Shown: piece after piece, positions 1 to 5,442 of the stretch | How positions within the stretch are numbered: position 1 is the stretch's first letter | Layout of the letters: each line of letters opens with the position of its first letter | NCBI GenBank assembly: GCA_964002385.1 | Contig: CAXFFS010000087.1 | Coordinates: 1 to 5,442, forward strand | Direction of reading: 5' to 3' | DNA: 5,442 nucleotides | From: AEGEAN-183 sp964002385 | GTDB taxonomy: Bacteria; Pseudomonadota; Gammaproteobacteria; Magnimaribacterales; Magnimaribacteraceae | The notes under the pieces: model-generated | What the model saw: the letters and a program-made list of their open reading frames with translations, nothing else | The model's database searches: none | What the model was told of the DNA's origin: nothing | Made by a program: the position numbers and the translations under genes

Positions 1-137
1 ACCTGATCATCGAAAGTAGTGATTACTAAAGAGTTTTGATTTGAAGGTTGAGAATAGCCTAACCAAGATTCAAACAAAACCACTAAACCTATGTAAACAA
101 CTATTAGGCCAATCAAAATTATTTTTAAGATCTTCAT
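1..137 (-). CDS. Partial small oxidoreductase with N-terminal membrane anchor (nitroreductase/quinone reductase-like, 5' end only)
   Basis: The first 45 codons of a minus-strand gene are visible, starting at an ATG whose first base is 137; the rest lies beyond the left edge. The protein opens with MKILK, then a hydrophobic run to about residue 22 (IILIGLIVVYIGLVVLF) that should form one membrane helix, then ESWLGYSQPSNQ and a beta-like stretch NSLVITTFDDQ. From memory, the pattern of one N-terminal helix followed by ESxLGxxQP and LVITT is typical of small proteins annotated as nitroreductase family deazaflavin-dependent (DUF385-like) or quinone reductases. No catalytic residues are in view, so this is a resemblance and not a proof. 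The gene follows the sulfatase after 58 AT-rich bases on the same strand and could be co-transcribed with it. The sequence before the ATG has only a weak ribosome-binding candidate (GGTAAAG). Confidence 0.6.
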   Translation of the reverse strand, partial: MKILKIILIGLIVVYIGLVVLFESWLGYSQPSNQNSLVITTFDDQ

Positions 138-195
138 GTTAATTATCTTTACCAACTTTATCTTGGTTTTGTTTCATTTCAAAATAATTTTAACT

Positions 196-1980
196 TCAAG
201 TTTTTTCTGGAACTTCTTTCGTCTGACTAAAAAGATAACCTGGTCTCAATTTAAGATTGTCTGGAAAAGTTGGAGAGTCGAGTGTTTTTTCTCCTTCCCA
301 AGCAACTTTTTGAAAGGGCATTTTAGGAAACCCTTCTGCTCCATGATCAGCTGATTCAATGCCTTGTGGTTTTTTTAAAACACAAGCTTCTTTTATCTTC
401 TTATCCGAGGGCATTTCTATAACATCATCTCCATGCCCCTTACCTAACCTGACAGCTTCTGGTAAACCTAAACGTACATATTGTTCAGAAGGACATTCGT
501 TTCTAGCCATCTCTCTTATCATCAATTTAATCATATGGATTTCAATCTCTTGATCGTCCAAAGGCTTTGTTTGACCGGGATCTGCTTGTACATCGAATAG
601 TAAGGTTGCGGTTCTTCCCTTTCCCATGGGGTTATCTTTAGAATAGAAAACAGGAGGAGTTCTAGTAGGTATCTGCATGACTTTACAGCCTTTCATAAAT
701 CCAAAACCTTCTACCCTCTCCCATTCTTGTAATTCACGAGGAGAAAACCTTTTTTTCATGTGTGTGGGCATTAAGGTGTAGTCATAAAGAGGGGTGTTAT
801 CTTCTGTGGTATTAGCTCTCATGTATACGTATTGGCCATCGGTAACATTCACCTGACCTCCCATAACACCGTAAAGAGAAGCTTTACGTATTTCTTTATC
901 TTCAGTCATGGAATCAAATATTGGTTTTCCTTGCATGTCTTCGGTCAAAGATATATCAAAAAAATCTAAGATGGTGGGTGCCAAATCTATGGTCTGAACC
1001 AAAGCATTCCTTTCTTGATTAATGTTTTCAGGATTACGAGGGTCGTAAGCCCAAAAGGGTATGTGAGCTATTTCTTGAAAAAAAGGAGTTACTACTTTTG
1101 CCCACCAATCATGTTCACCCATTAAAAATCCATGATCGGTATTAACTATCAGCATGGTATCTTCCCATAAGTTATGCTCGTCGAAAGCATCTAAGACCCT
1201 TCCAAGTTGTTGGTCACAAAAGGTTATAAGGGAAGCATACATATACCTTATATGACCTACCGTTTGCTCGTCTTCCCTTACTTCCCTGTAAGGAGGCCAA
1301 TCAAAAGGTGGGCCATCGTATTCGTGAGGATATAATTTTTGAAATTCTTCTTGAGTAAAAAATGGTTCATGAGGATCAAATGTTTCTATCTGAAGATACC
1401 AATTATCCGCGTCCTTATTTCTATTAATGAATTCAAGACCAAGATCAAAAGTCTTGTATTGAGGTTGAAGTTCCACTCTGTCCATATGCTCACGATTTAT
1501 GTTGTCTTGTTTCTGATATCTCAATCTTTGCTGTTCAGGCCATCTATCTGACCCATAATTTGGGTCCCTAAATTTTTCAACGTCGCCTATCCATTTGTCC
1601 CCTTCTTGTCCTCTTACTAAATCAAAGGTTGTGTATCTTTGGTGATAAGTTGCTCCTCCATCTTCCCAGTAATGAAGGTGATCTGTGACCTTGTGAGAGT
1701 GGACTCCATTCCTGTTAAGAATAGAAGGCATGGAATCATCAAATGGCTCTAATGGCCCCCAAGATCTATGTAAAAAATTATATCTTCCAGTATGCATTTC
1801 TCTTCTGGCAGGCATACAAGGCATTGAACCAACATAAAAGTTTTGGAATTGCACTGATCTTTTAGCTAGTCTCTCAAAGTTGGGCGCCTTGACCCATTCA
1901 TTGCCATAAGTAGGAATGAAATGACGACATAATGTGTCATACATAACAACCACACATCTTTTTCTTGCTTCTTTACTCAT
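196..1980 (-). CDS. Sulfatase (alkaline phosphatase superfamily, Cys-type formylglycine sulfatase), apparently cytosolic
   Basis: This 594-residue protein should hydrolyse a sulfate ester, although the related fold also serves phosphonate and phosphodiester hydrolases. The active-site signature is intact: C55-M-P57-A-R59, followed by T64-G65-R66. Cys55 is expected to be oxidised to formylglycine by a maturase that is not in this window. Likely metal and active-site residues are D15 (YDT), H204 in DPHEPF, D282-H283 in TDHG, and K295 after GEH. The protein begins MSKEARKRCVVVMYD and enters the first core strand directly, so no signal peptide or anchor is visible; many sulfatases are exported, so this one probably acts in the cytoplasm on an imported substrate. 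About 60 residues after position 530 form a polar tail that I cannot assign. A weak GAAAG ribosome site lies about 5 bases before the ATG, and no better start is apparent. It is divergent from the acyl-CoA dehydrogenase genes. The substrate is unknown. Confidence 0.93.
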   Translation of the reverse strand: MSKEARKRCVVVMYDTLCRHFIPTYGNEWVKAPNFERLAKRSVQFQNFYVGSMPCMPARREMHTGRYNFLHRSWGPLEPFDDSMPSILNRNGVHSHKVTDHLHYWEDGGATYHQRYTTFDLVRGQEGDKWIGDVEKFRDPNYGSDRWPEQQRLRYQKQDNINREHMDRVELQPQYKTFDLGLEFINRNKDADNWYLQIETFDPHEPFFTQEEFQKLYPHEYDGPPFDWPPYREVREDEQTVGHIRYMYASLITFCDQQLGRVLDAFDEHNLWEDTMLIVNTDHGFLMGEHDWWAKVVTPFFQEIAHIPFWAYDPRNPENINQERNALVQTIDLAPTILDFFDISLTEDMQGKPIFDSMTEDKEIRKASLYGVMGGQVNVTDGQYVYMRANTTEDNTPLYDYTLMPTHMKKRFSPRELQEWERVEGFGFMKGCKVMQIPTRTPPVFYSKDNPMGKGRTATLLFDVQADPGQTKPLDDQEIEIHMIKLMIREMARNECPSEQYVRLGLPEAVRLGKGHGDDVIEMPSDKKIKEACVLKKPQGIESADHGAEGFPKMPFQKVAWEGEKTLDSPTFPDNLKLRPGYLFSQTKEVPEKT

Positions 1981-2012
1981 TAGTTCTTTCTATAAAGAAA
2001 TTTAATGGGTCA

Positions 2013-2041
2013 ATTATGGGAACATACATCCCAATCAACAA
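2013..2041 (-). promoter_or_regulatory. Candidate sigma-70 promoter for the sulfatase gene
   Basis: Read on the minus strand there is a -35-like TTGTTG (2041-2036, 3 of 6 matches to consensus), exactly 17 bases of spacer, and a -10-like CATAAT (2018-2013, 5 of 6). Transcription would start near 2006, leaving a leader of roughly 25 bases before the sulfatase ATG. The placement is sensible, but such matches arise by chance in AT-rich DNA, so this is a tentative call. Confidence 0.35.
2017..2033. repeat. Short inverted repeat TGGGA-N7-TCCCA in the divergent spacer (possible operator)
   Basis: TGGGA (2017-2021) and TCCCA (2029-2033) form a perfect 5-base inverted repeat around a 7-base centre. 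It sits within the spacer and -10 edge of the candidate sulfatase promoter and ends next to the -35 of the candidate plus-strand promoter. A dimeric regulator bound here could affect both directions. Five-base arms are short, no regulator gene is present in the window, and the operator role is inference. Confidence 0.25.
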
Positions 2042-2063
2042 CCTTTTTCATGAATTTGATAAT
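2035..2063 (+). promoter_or_regulatory. Candidate sigma-70 promoter for the acyl-CoA dehydrogenase operon
   Basis: TCAACA (2035-2040, 4 of 6 to the -35 consensus) is separated by 17 bases from GATAAT (2058-2063, 5 of 6 to the -10 consensus). Transcription would begin near 2070, giving a leader of about 50 bases. The -35 element overlaps that of the candidate minus-strand sulfatase promoter, so the two would be back to back. A second -10-like CATAAT at 2066-2071 has no good -35 partner. A purine-rich AGAGAG (2107-2112) lies 8 bases before the ATG and is the likely ribosome binding site of the first gene. Confidence 0.35.
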
Positions 2064-2120
2064 GGCATAATTTGCTAAAAGCTATTAGTATCTAGTTTCT
2101 TATTTTAGAGAGTAAATATT

Positions 2121-3293
2121 ATGGATATCGAACTTAGTACTGAAGATTTGGCTTTTAAGACAGAAGTAAATGAATTTTTTCATGCCAATCAAATGGACAA
2201 GGGGGAGGATTATTTTTCGTGGCGTAGTAGGTGGTTTGAAAATGCCAAAACAAAGGGAGGCTGGGATGTACCCAAGTGGCCCGTTGAATTTGGTGGTCCT
2301 GGCTGGACGCCAACTCAACATTACATATGGGAGCAAGAAACGGCCAGAGCTACCCTGCCCTTTGACCTTCCTTTTGGCACCAATATGCTTGCACCAATTT
2401 TGATGGGATACGGAAATAAAGAACAGCAAGATAGATTTCTTCCGGATATTAGAGCTAGAAAGGTTAATTGGTGTCAGGGCTACTCCGAAACTGGTGCCGG
2501 TTCCGATTTAGCAAACTTGAAAACAAAAGCAGAATTATCGGAGGATGGTACTCATTACACTGTTAATGGATCAAAAATATGGACCAGTGCAGCTCAAATA
2601 GCAGACTGGATTTTTTGTTTAACCCGAACTGACGATAGTGGAATCAAGCAAAAGGGTATTACCTTTCTACTTTTTCCTATGAAACAAGAAGGCATAGAGG
2701 TAAAACCAATTATTACTTTAGGCGGAGCCCATAGCGTAAACACTGTTCACTTTACTGATGTAAAAGTTCCCGTTGAAAACCGTATTGGAGAAGAGGGTAA
2801 AGGTTGGACCTACGCTAAAGGATTACTTCAACATGAAAGAACAGGGCTAGCTGGCTTATCTAGATCTTTGGTTGCCCTTGAAAGCCTTAAGGAAGATGCT
2901 CAGTCAGTAATAAAGGGCAATGGTAATCTCATGGATGATCCTGGTTATAAAGCAAAAATCGCAGAATTAGAGATTGACCTAATGGCGAGTGAATATACTG
3001 AGCTTCGATGTCTTGCCAGCGCAGCTGCTGGTGCTGAATTAGGCCCAGAATCTTCTATATTGAAATTAAAAGGAACTGAAATACAACAAAGAATTCAAAA
3101 ATTAAAGGTGGAGGCTAGCGGAATTTATTCTCCAGCTTGGGGAGATCAAGCAGTCGGTTTGCCATTTGCTAAAAGTGGGACAGCAGGATACCTAGCGAGT
3201 CGAGCCTACACTATTTACGGTGGTGCCAGTGAAGTTCAACGTGATGTTATTGCTAAAAATGTTTTAGGGCTTACTAAAAAATCAACAAAATGA
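2121..3293 (+). CDS. Acyl-CoA dehydrogenase, large subunit of a heteromeric (pimeloyl-CoA dehydrogenase-like) enzyme
   Basis: This FAD enzyme of 390 residues introduces the alpha-beta double bond into an acyl-CoA, passing electrons to an electron-transfer flavoprotein. The N-terminal helical domain includes the GGWDVPKWPVEFGGPGW block (46-62), characteristic of the PimC-like large-subunit group. The middle beta domain has the family signature YSETGAGSD (121-129) and W154-T155-S156, which contact flavin and substrate. E239 in LLQHERTGLA aligns by eye with the helix-G glutamate that is the base in isovaleryl- and long-chain acyl-CoA dehydrogenases. The usual base position near the C terminus reads YGGASEVQR (366-374), with Gly in place of Glu. 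The RxxF and QxxGGxG flavin motifs of the C-terminal domain are absent, as in subunits that need a partner. Its stop overlaps the start of the next dehydrogenase gene. The true acyl-CoA substrate (dicarboxylic, cyclic or side-chain) is unknown; pimC-like is a family resemblance only. Confidence 0.93.
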   Translation: MDIELSTEDLAFKTEVNEFFHANQMDKGEDYFSWRSRWFENAKTKGGWDVPKWPVEFGGPGWTPTQHYIWEQETARATLPFDLPFGTNMLAPILMGYGNKEQQDRFLPDIRARKVNWCQGYSETGAGSDLANLKTKAELSEDGTHYTVNGSKIWTSAAQIADWIFCLTRTDDSGIKQKGITFLLFPMKQEGIEVKPIITLGGAHSVNTVHFTDVKVPVENRIGEEGKGWTYAKGLLQHERTGLAGLSRSLVALESLKEDAQSVIKGNGNLMDDPGYKAKIAELEIDLMASEYTELRCLASAAAGAELGPESSILKLKGTEIQQRIQKLKVEASGIYSPAWGDQAVGLPFAKSGTAGYLASRAYTIYGGASEVQRDVIAKNVLGLTKKSTK

Positions 3294-4420
3294 ATTTTGA
3301 ACTTTCGGAAGAACAACGAATGATTCAACAGAGTGTTGAGCGCTTTGTAGAAGATAATTATGACCTAAATAGTCGAGTAGCTTTGAGTTCCAAGAGTCCA
3401 GGTTTTAGTACTGAGAACTGGCACTCTATGGCTGAACTGGGTTGGTTGGGTTTACCTTTTGAAGAAGAAGATGGTGGCTTTGGAGGCAATCAAATAGATG
3501 TTCTCGTAGTTATGGAACAGTTCGGTCGCGGCTTAGTTCTTGAGCCTTATCTAGCTAGCATCGTCATGGGTGGAGGTGCCTTAAAGAGAGGGGGCACAAA
3601 TGCTTTAAAGAGTGAAATCTTACCTCAAGTTATTGAAGGCACCTTGCAATTAGCTTTTGCGTACGCAGAAGAACAAAGTAGATTTGATTTAGATGATGTC
3701 ATGACATCGGCTCGAAAAGAAGGAGAAAATTTTGTTTTAAACGGTCAGAAATCCATGGTACAAAACGCTGAGACTGCGGATAAAATAGTTGTCTCGGCAC
3801 GTACTAGTAGCGGCCAAGTTAGCCCACAGGGTATTACTTTATTTTTGATAGACGCTGATGCTGAAGGCTTATCCCGAGATAACTTTCCCACTGTTGACGG
3901 GCTAAGAGCTTCTGAAATTACCTTAGAGAATGTAAGTGTAGGTCCAGACAGAATTCTGGGTGAAGTTGATCAGGGCTTCAGCATATTGCAGTCAGTTGCC
4001 AACGATGCAATGCTTGCATTAAGTGCAGAAGCGGTTGGTGCCATGGAAGTCTTATATAAAGATACGGTGGACTACACGCAACAAAGAGAACAGTTTGATC
4101 ATCCTCTATCTGAATTTCAGGTTCTGCAACATCGAATGGTTGATATGTTTATGGAATATGAACAGTGTAAGTCGCTGTTGTACCGTGCAACAATGGAAAC
4201 AATTCAAGACCCAGAAGCCGCACAGAGAACCATCCATGCACTCATGCATTTAATCGGAAAGTCAGGAATGTTTATCGGTGAAAATGCCGTTCAACTCCAT
4301 GGCGGAATGGGGATGACAGAAGAACTTAGAATCGGCCATTACTTCAAACGTTTGTTAGTTATTGATGCAACGTTTGGAAATGCGGACTATCACCTACAAA
4401 AATTCACAACTTTTTCTTAA
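3290..4420 (+). CDS. Acyl-CoA dehydrogenase, small subunit of the same heteromeric (pimeloyl-CoA dehydrogenase-like) enzyme
   Basis: This 376-residue acyl-CoA dehydrogenase fold protein starts at an ATG that overlaps the previous stop as ATGA, with no clear ribosome site of its own, so translation is probably coupled. The N-terminal part (MNFELSEEQR, then ELGWLGLPFEEEDGGFGG at 49-66 and VLEPYLASIVMGGGALKRGG at 83-102) closely resembles PimD-like small subunits as I remember them. The middle domain has lost the GxGSD and WTS motifs (AYAEEQSRFD and QKSMVQNA stand in their place). The C-terminal domain keeps two FAD-binding motifs: R266-E-Q-F269 and QLHGGMGMTEE (335-345). No glutamate stands at either usual catalytic-base position, where NDAMLAL (238-244) and DATFGNADYHL (359-369) occur. 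It therefore probably supplies FAD contacts while the upstream partner supplies the base. Motif matching was done by eye. Confidence 0.93.
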   Translation: MNFELSEEQRMIQQSVERFVEDNYDLNSRVALSSKSPGFSTENWHSMAELGWLGLPFEEEDGGFGGNQIDVLVVMEQFGRGLVLEPYLASIVMGGGALKRGGTNALKSEILPQVIEGTLQLAFAYAEEQSRFDLDDVMTSARKEGENFVLNGQKSMVQNAETADKIVVSARTSSGQVSPQGITLFLIDADAEGLSRDNFPTVDGLRASEITLENVSVGPDRILGEVDQGFSILQSVANDAMLALSAEAVGAMEVLYKDTVDYTQQREQFDHPLSEFQVLQHRMVDMFMEYEQCKSLLYRATMETIQDPEAAQRTIHALMHLIGKSGMFIGENAVQLHGGMGMTEELRIGHYFKRLLVIDATFGNADYHLQKFTTFS

Positions 4421-4425
4421 GAAAA
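4412..4425. repeat. Perfect 14-base palindrome spanning the dehydrogenase stop codon
   Basis: TTTTCTTAAGAAAA reads the same on both strands and contains the TAA stop of the small subunit gene (4418-4420). It lies 2 bases beyond the tRNA-Ile 3' end. It has almost no G or C and no loop, so it is a poor intrinsic terminator, yet it is the only symmetric element between these convergent genes. The function is uncertain and chance is possible. Confidence 0.3.
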
Positions 4426-4427
4426 CT

Positions 4428-4505
4428 TGGTGGGTCTGGGAGGACTTGAACCTCCGACCTCACCCTTATCAGGGGTGCGCTCTAAACCAACTGAGCTACA
4501 GACCC
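4428..4505 (-). tRNA. tRNA-Ile (anticodon GAT), CCA encoded
   Basis: The minus strand folds as a complete tRNA of 78 bases including CCA. The acceptor stem is GGGTCTG pairing with CAGACCC, then discriminator A and a genomically encoded CCA (4430-4428). The D arm is GCTC...GAGC around a loop with GG. The anticodon stem CACCC/GGGTG encloses the loop CTGATAA, giving anticodon GAT. The T arm is GGAGG-TTCAAGT-CCTCC. The gene reads isoleucine ATC and ATT codons. The core resembles the E. coli tRNA-Ile(GAT), with one extra T in the D loop (GGTTTAGA). It begins 34 bases after the pssA stop on the same strand and may be processed from the ilvC-pssA transcript. A weak TAAGAT -10-like element (4528-4523) without a good -35 could give a separate start. 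No rRNA gene adjoins it. Confidence 0.97.
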
Positions 4506-4539
4506 ACTTGCGTGGATGGCGAATCTTACAATGAATAAG

Positions 4540-5322
4540 TTACTTGCGTAAGGCTTTTACTACCCAAATCACGGGTCCTGACAAAATATAGAGGAGTGCG
4601 CAAGACAAAAGTACCAAAGGAGGATCAAGAGAGACTAAAGCAAAAATAAAAACTACCATTAAGATAGAGAAGAAAGGAACCCTTCTCTTCATCTCTATCT
4701 CTTTAAAGCTGTAATAAGGAACATTTATTACCATTAAAATAGCAACTAAGCCTGTTAGGCAGGCACTAATGACAGCCAGAGTTGCTCCAACGTTTTCACC
4801 TTCTATTCCTAAAGAACTTAAATACCATACATAATAGGCTATTAGGCCCGCTGCGACAGGACTTGGTAAACCTTTAAAGAATTTATCTTCAGACCCGATG
4901 TTAGTATTAAATCTTGCCAGTCGAAGAGCTGCGGCAGCAATAAATAAAAATGAAAAGACCCAACCTGTTTGGCCCAGAGAGTTTAGTCCCCATAAGAATA
5001 TACAAATAGCTGGTGCAAGACCAAAAGAGATGACATCGCTGAGACTGTCATATTGTGCACCAAATTGACTCTCGGCTTTCGCAAGCCTAGCCACTCTTCC
5101 ATCCAATCCGTCAAATATTTGGGCAATAAAAACTGCCATACCAGCATAAACAAAGTTTCCTTCGGTAGAAGAAATGATGGAAAAGAATCCTGCGAATAAC
5201 GAAGCTGTGGTTAAAAGATTGGGTAGAAGAAATATACCTCTTCTCCTGACTTTCTTTCCCCCCTTAGAAACTACTTCTTCATGTTCGTCATAAAGATCTA
5301 GATTTTCAGGTTTTTTGGGCAC
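4540..5322 (-). CDS. pssA: CDP-diacylglycerol--serine O-phosphatidyltransferase (phosphatidylserine synthase)
   Basis: This integral membrane enzyme joins CDP-diacylglycerol and L-serine to make phosphatidylserine, the precursor of phosphatidylethanolamine. The CDP-alcohol phosphotransferase motif is complete: D71-x2-D74-G75-x2-A78-R79-x8-G88-x3-D92-x3-D96, whose aspartates bind the metal and CDP. The 260-residue chain has a charged cytoplasmic N terminus (1-29), then RRRGIFLLPNLLTTASLFAGF typical of the family, then several hydrophobic segments (about 32-50, 58-70, 101-112, 120-134, 155-171, 178-200, 217-231 and 234-256). The sequence resembles the Pseudomonas-type PssA, which belongs to the membrane class and not the soluble phospholipase-D class of E. 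coli. The start is GTG: the frame has a stop shortly upstream and no ATG before residue 62, which is inside the fold. It begins 5 bases after the ilvC stop, so the two are very likely co-transcribed. Confidence 0.95.
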   Translation of the reverse strand: MPKKPENLDLYDEHEEVVSKGGKKVRRRGIFLLPNLLTTASLFAGFFSIISSTEGNFVYAGMAVFIAQIFDGLDGRVARLAKAESQFGAQYDSLSDVISFGLAPAICIFLWGLNSLGQTGWVFSFLFIAAAALRLARFNTNIGSEDKFFKGLPSPVAAGLIAYYVWYLSSLGIEGENVGATLAVISACLTGLVAILMVINVPYYSFKEIEMKRRVPFFSILMVVFIFALVSLDPPLVLLSCALLYILSGPVIWVVKALRK

Positions 5323-5327
5323 TTGTA

Positions 5328-5442
5328 TTAATTCTTAGCTTTATCAACTAACTTATTTTTAGCTATCCAAGGCATCATTGCTCTGAGCTCTTTACCCACT
5401 TCCTCGATAGGATGTGAGGAAGCTTGATTCCGATAATTTTTC
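5328..5442 (-). CDS. ilvC: Ketol-acid reductoisomerase, C-terminal end (partial)
   Basis: The last 37 codons of a minus-strand gene are present; the remainder lies beyond the right edge. The tail reads KNYRNQASSHPIEEVG, then KELRAMMPWIAKNKLVDKAKN, then TAA at 5330-5328. The IExVGxxLRxMMPWI...LVDKxKN ending is characteristic of short (class I) ketol-acid reductoisomerases, which convert acetolactate and acetohydroxybutyrate to dihydroxy acids in valine, leucine and isoleucine synthesis using NADPH. The catalytic residues are not in view. The pairing with pssA downstream matches the gene order I know from Pseudomonas-like gammaproteobacteria, which supports both calls. Confidence 0.93.
   Translation of the reverse strand, partial: KNYRNQASSHPIEEVGKELRAMMPWIAKNKLVDKAKN

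Noticed and set aside
136..354. Plus-strand open frame of 72 codons rich in Phe, Leu and Ser at the sulfatase 3' end
   Set aside because: It lies almost wholly antisense to the sulfatase and the adjoining spacer, has low-complexity composition and no ribosome site; it is a shadow frame.
359..553. Plus-strand open frame antisense to the sulfatase C-terminal part
   Set aside because: The minus-strand sulfatase is clearly the real gene here, and the antisense product resembles nothing I recognise.
1339..1551. Plus-strand 70-codon frame inside the sulfatase gene
   Set aside because: It is antisense to a well-supported coding region, with no initiation signal or recognisable motif.
1985..1998. 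Small AT-only hairpin (TTTCT/AGAAA) just before the sulfatase start
   Set aside because: It has five weak pairs in AT-rich DNA. It could in principle touch the ribosome site, but the symmetry is too slight to call a regulator.
2100..2429. Minus-strand 109-codon frame over the start of the first dehydrogenase gene
   Set aside because: It is antisense to the conserved N-terminal domain of an acyl-CoA dehydrogenase and has no family resemblance.
4023..4253. Plus-strand 76-codon frame inside the small dehydrogenase subunit gene
   Set aside because: It is out of frame with a protein whose motifs continue unbroken through this stretch.
1..5442. CRISPR array, insertion sequence, toxin-antitoxin or other defence module
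   Set aside because: No regular direct repeats, transposase motifs or small paired genes are visible; the window is filled by metabolic genes and one tRNA.

Overview
The window looks like a piece of an AT-rich bacterial chromosome, most likely a gammaproteobacterium, possibly marine. The ilvC-pssA order at the right end is the arrangement I know from Pseudomonas-like gammaproteobacteria, and the PssA and IlvC residues resemble that group. The lineage is an inference from gene order and protein resemblance; no search was run. No stretch longer than about 140 bases lacks a gene.

Left part (1-1980), minus strand: a complete sulfatase with an intact formylglycine motif and no signal peptide. It is followed 58 bases downstream by the 5' end of a small protein with one N-terminal membrane helix, probably of the F420/quinone-type 'nitroreductase family' oxidoreductases; this gene runs off the left edge.

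Middle (1981-4420): a 140-base divergent spacer holds possible back-to-back promoters and a short inverted repeat. To its right, on the plus strand, two acyl-CoA dehydrogenase genes overlap by 4 bases (ATGA). They resemble the large and small subunits of a pimeloyl-CoA dehydrogenase type enzyme. Their FAD and catalytic motifs are complementary, which points to one heteromeric enzyme in a beta-oxidation-like pathway. The substrate cannot be read from the sequence.

Right part (4428-5442), minus strand: the tail of ilvC (branched-chain amino acid synthesis), then pssA (phosphatidylserine synthase) with a GTG start 5 bases after the ilvC stop, then a lone tRNA-Ile(GAT) with encoded CCA. This looks like conserved core sequence, while everything left of the tRNA looks like catabolic, lineage-variable content. 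The tRNA 3' end is only 7 bases from the stop of the convergent dehydrogenase gene, and no ordinary terminator is visible there.

I see no CRISPR array, transposon or defence system. No previously undescribed system can be claimed. The best leads are the heteromeric dehydrogenase pair, the apparently cytosolic sulfatase, the promoter-embedded palindrome, and the tRNA as a possible core/accessory boundary.
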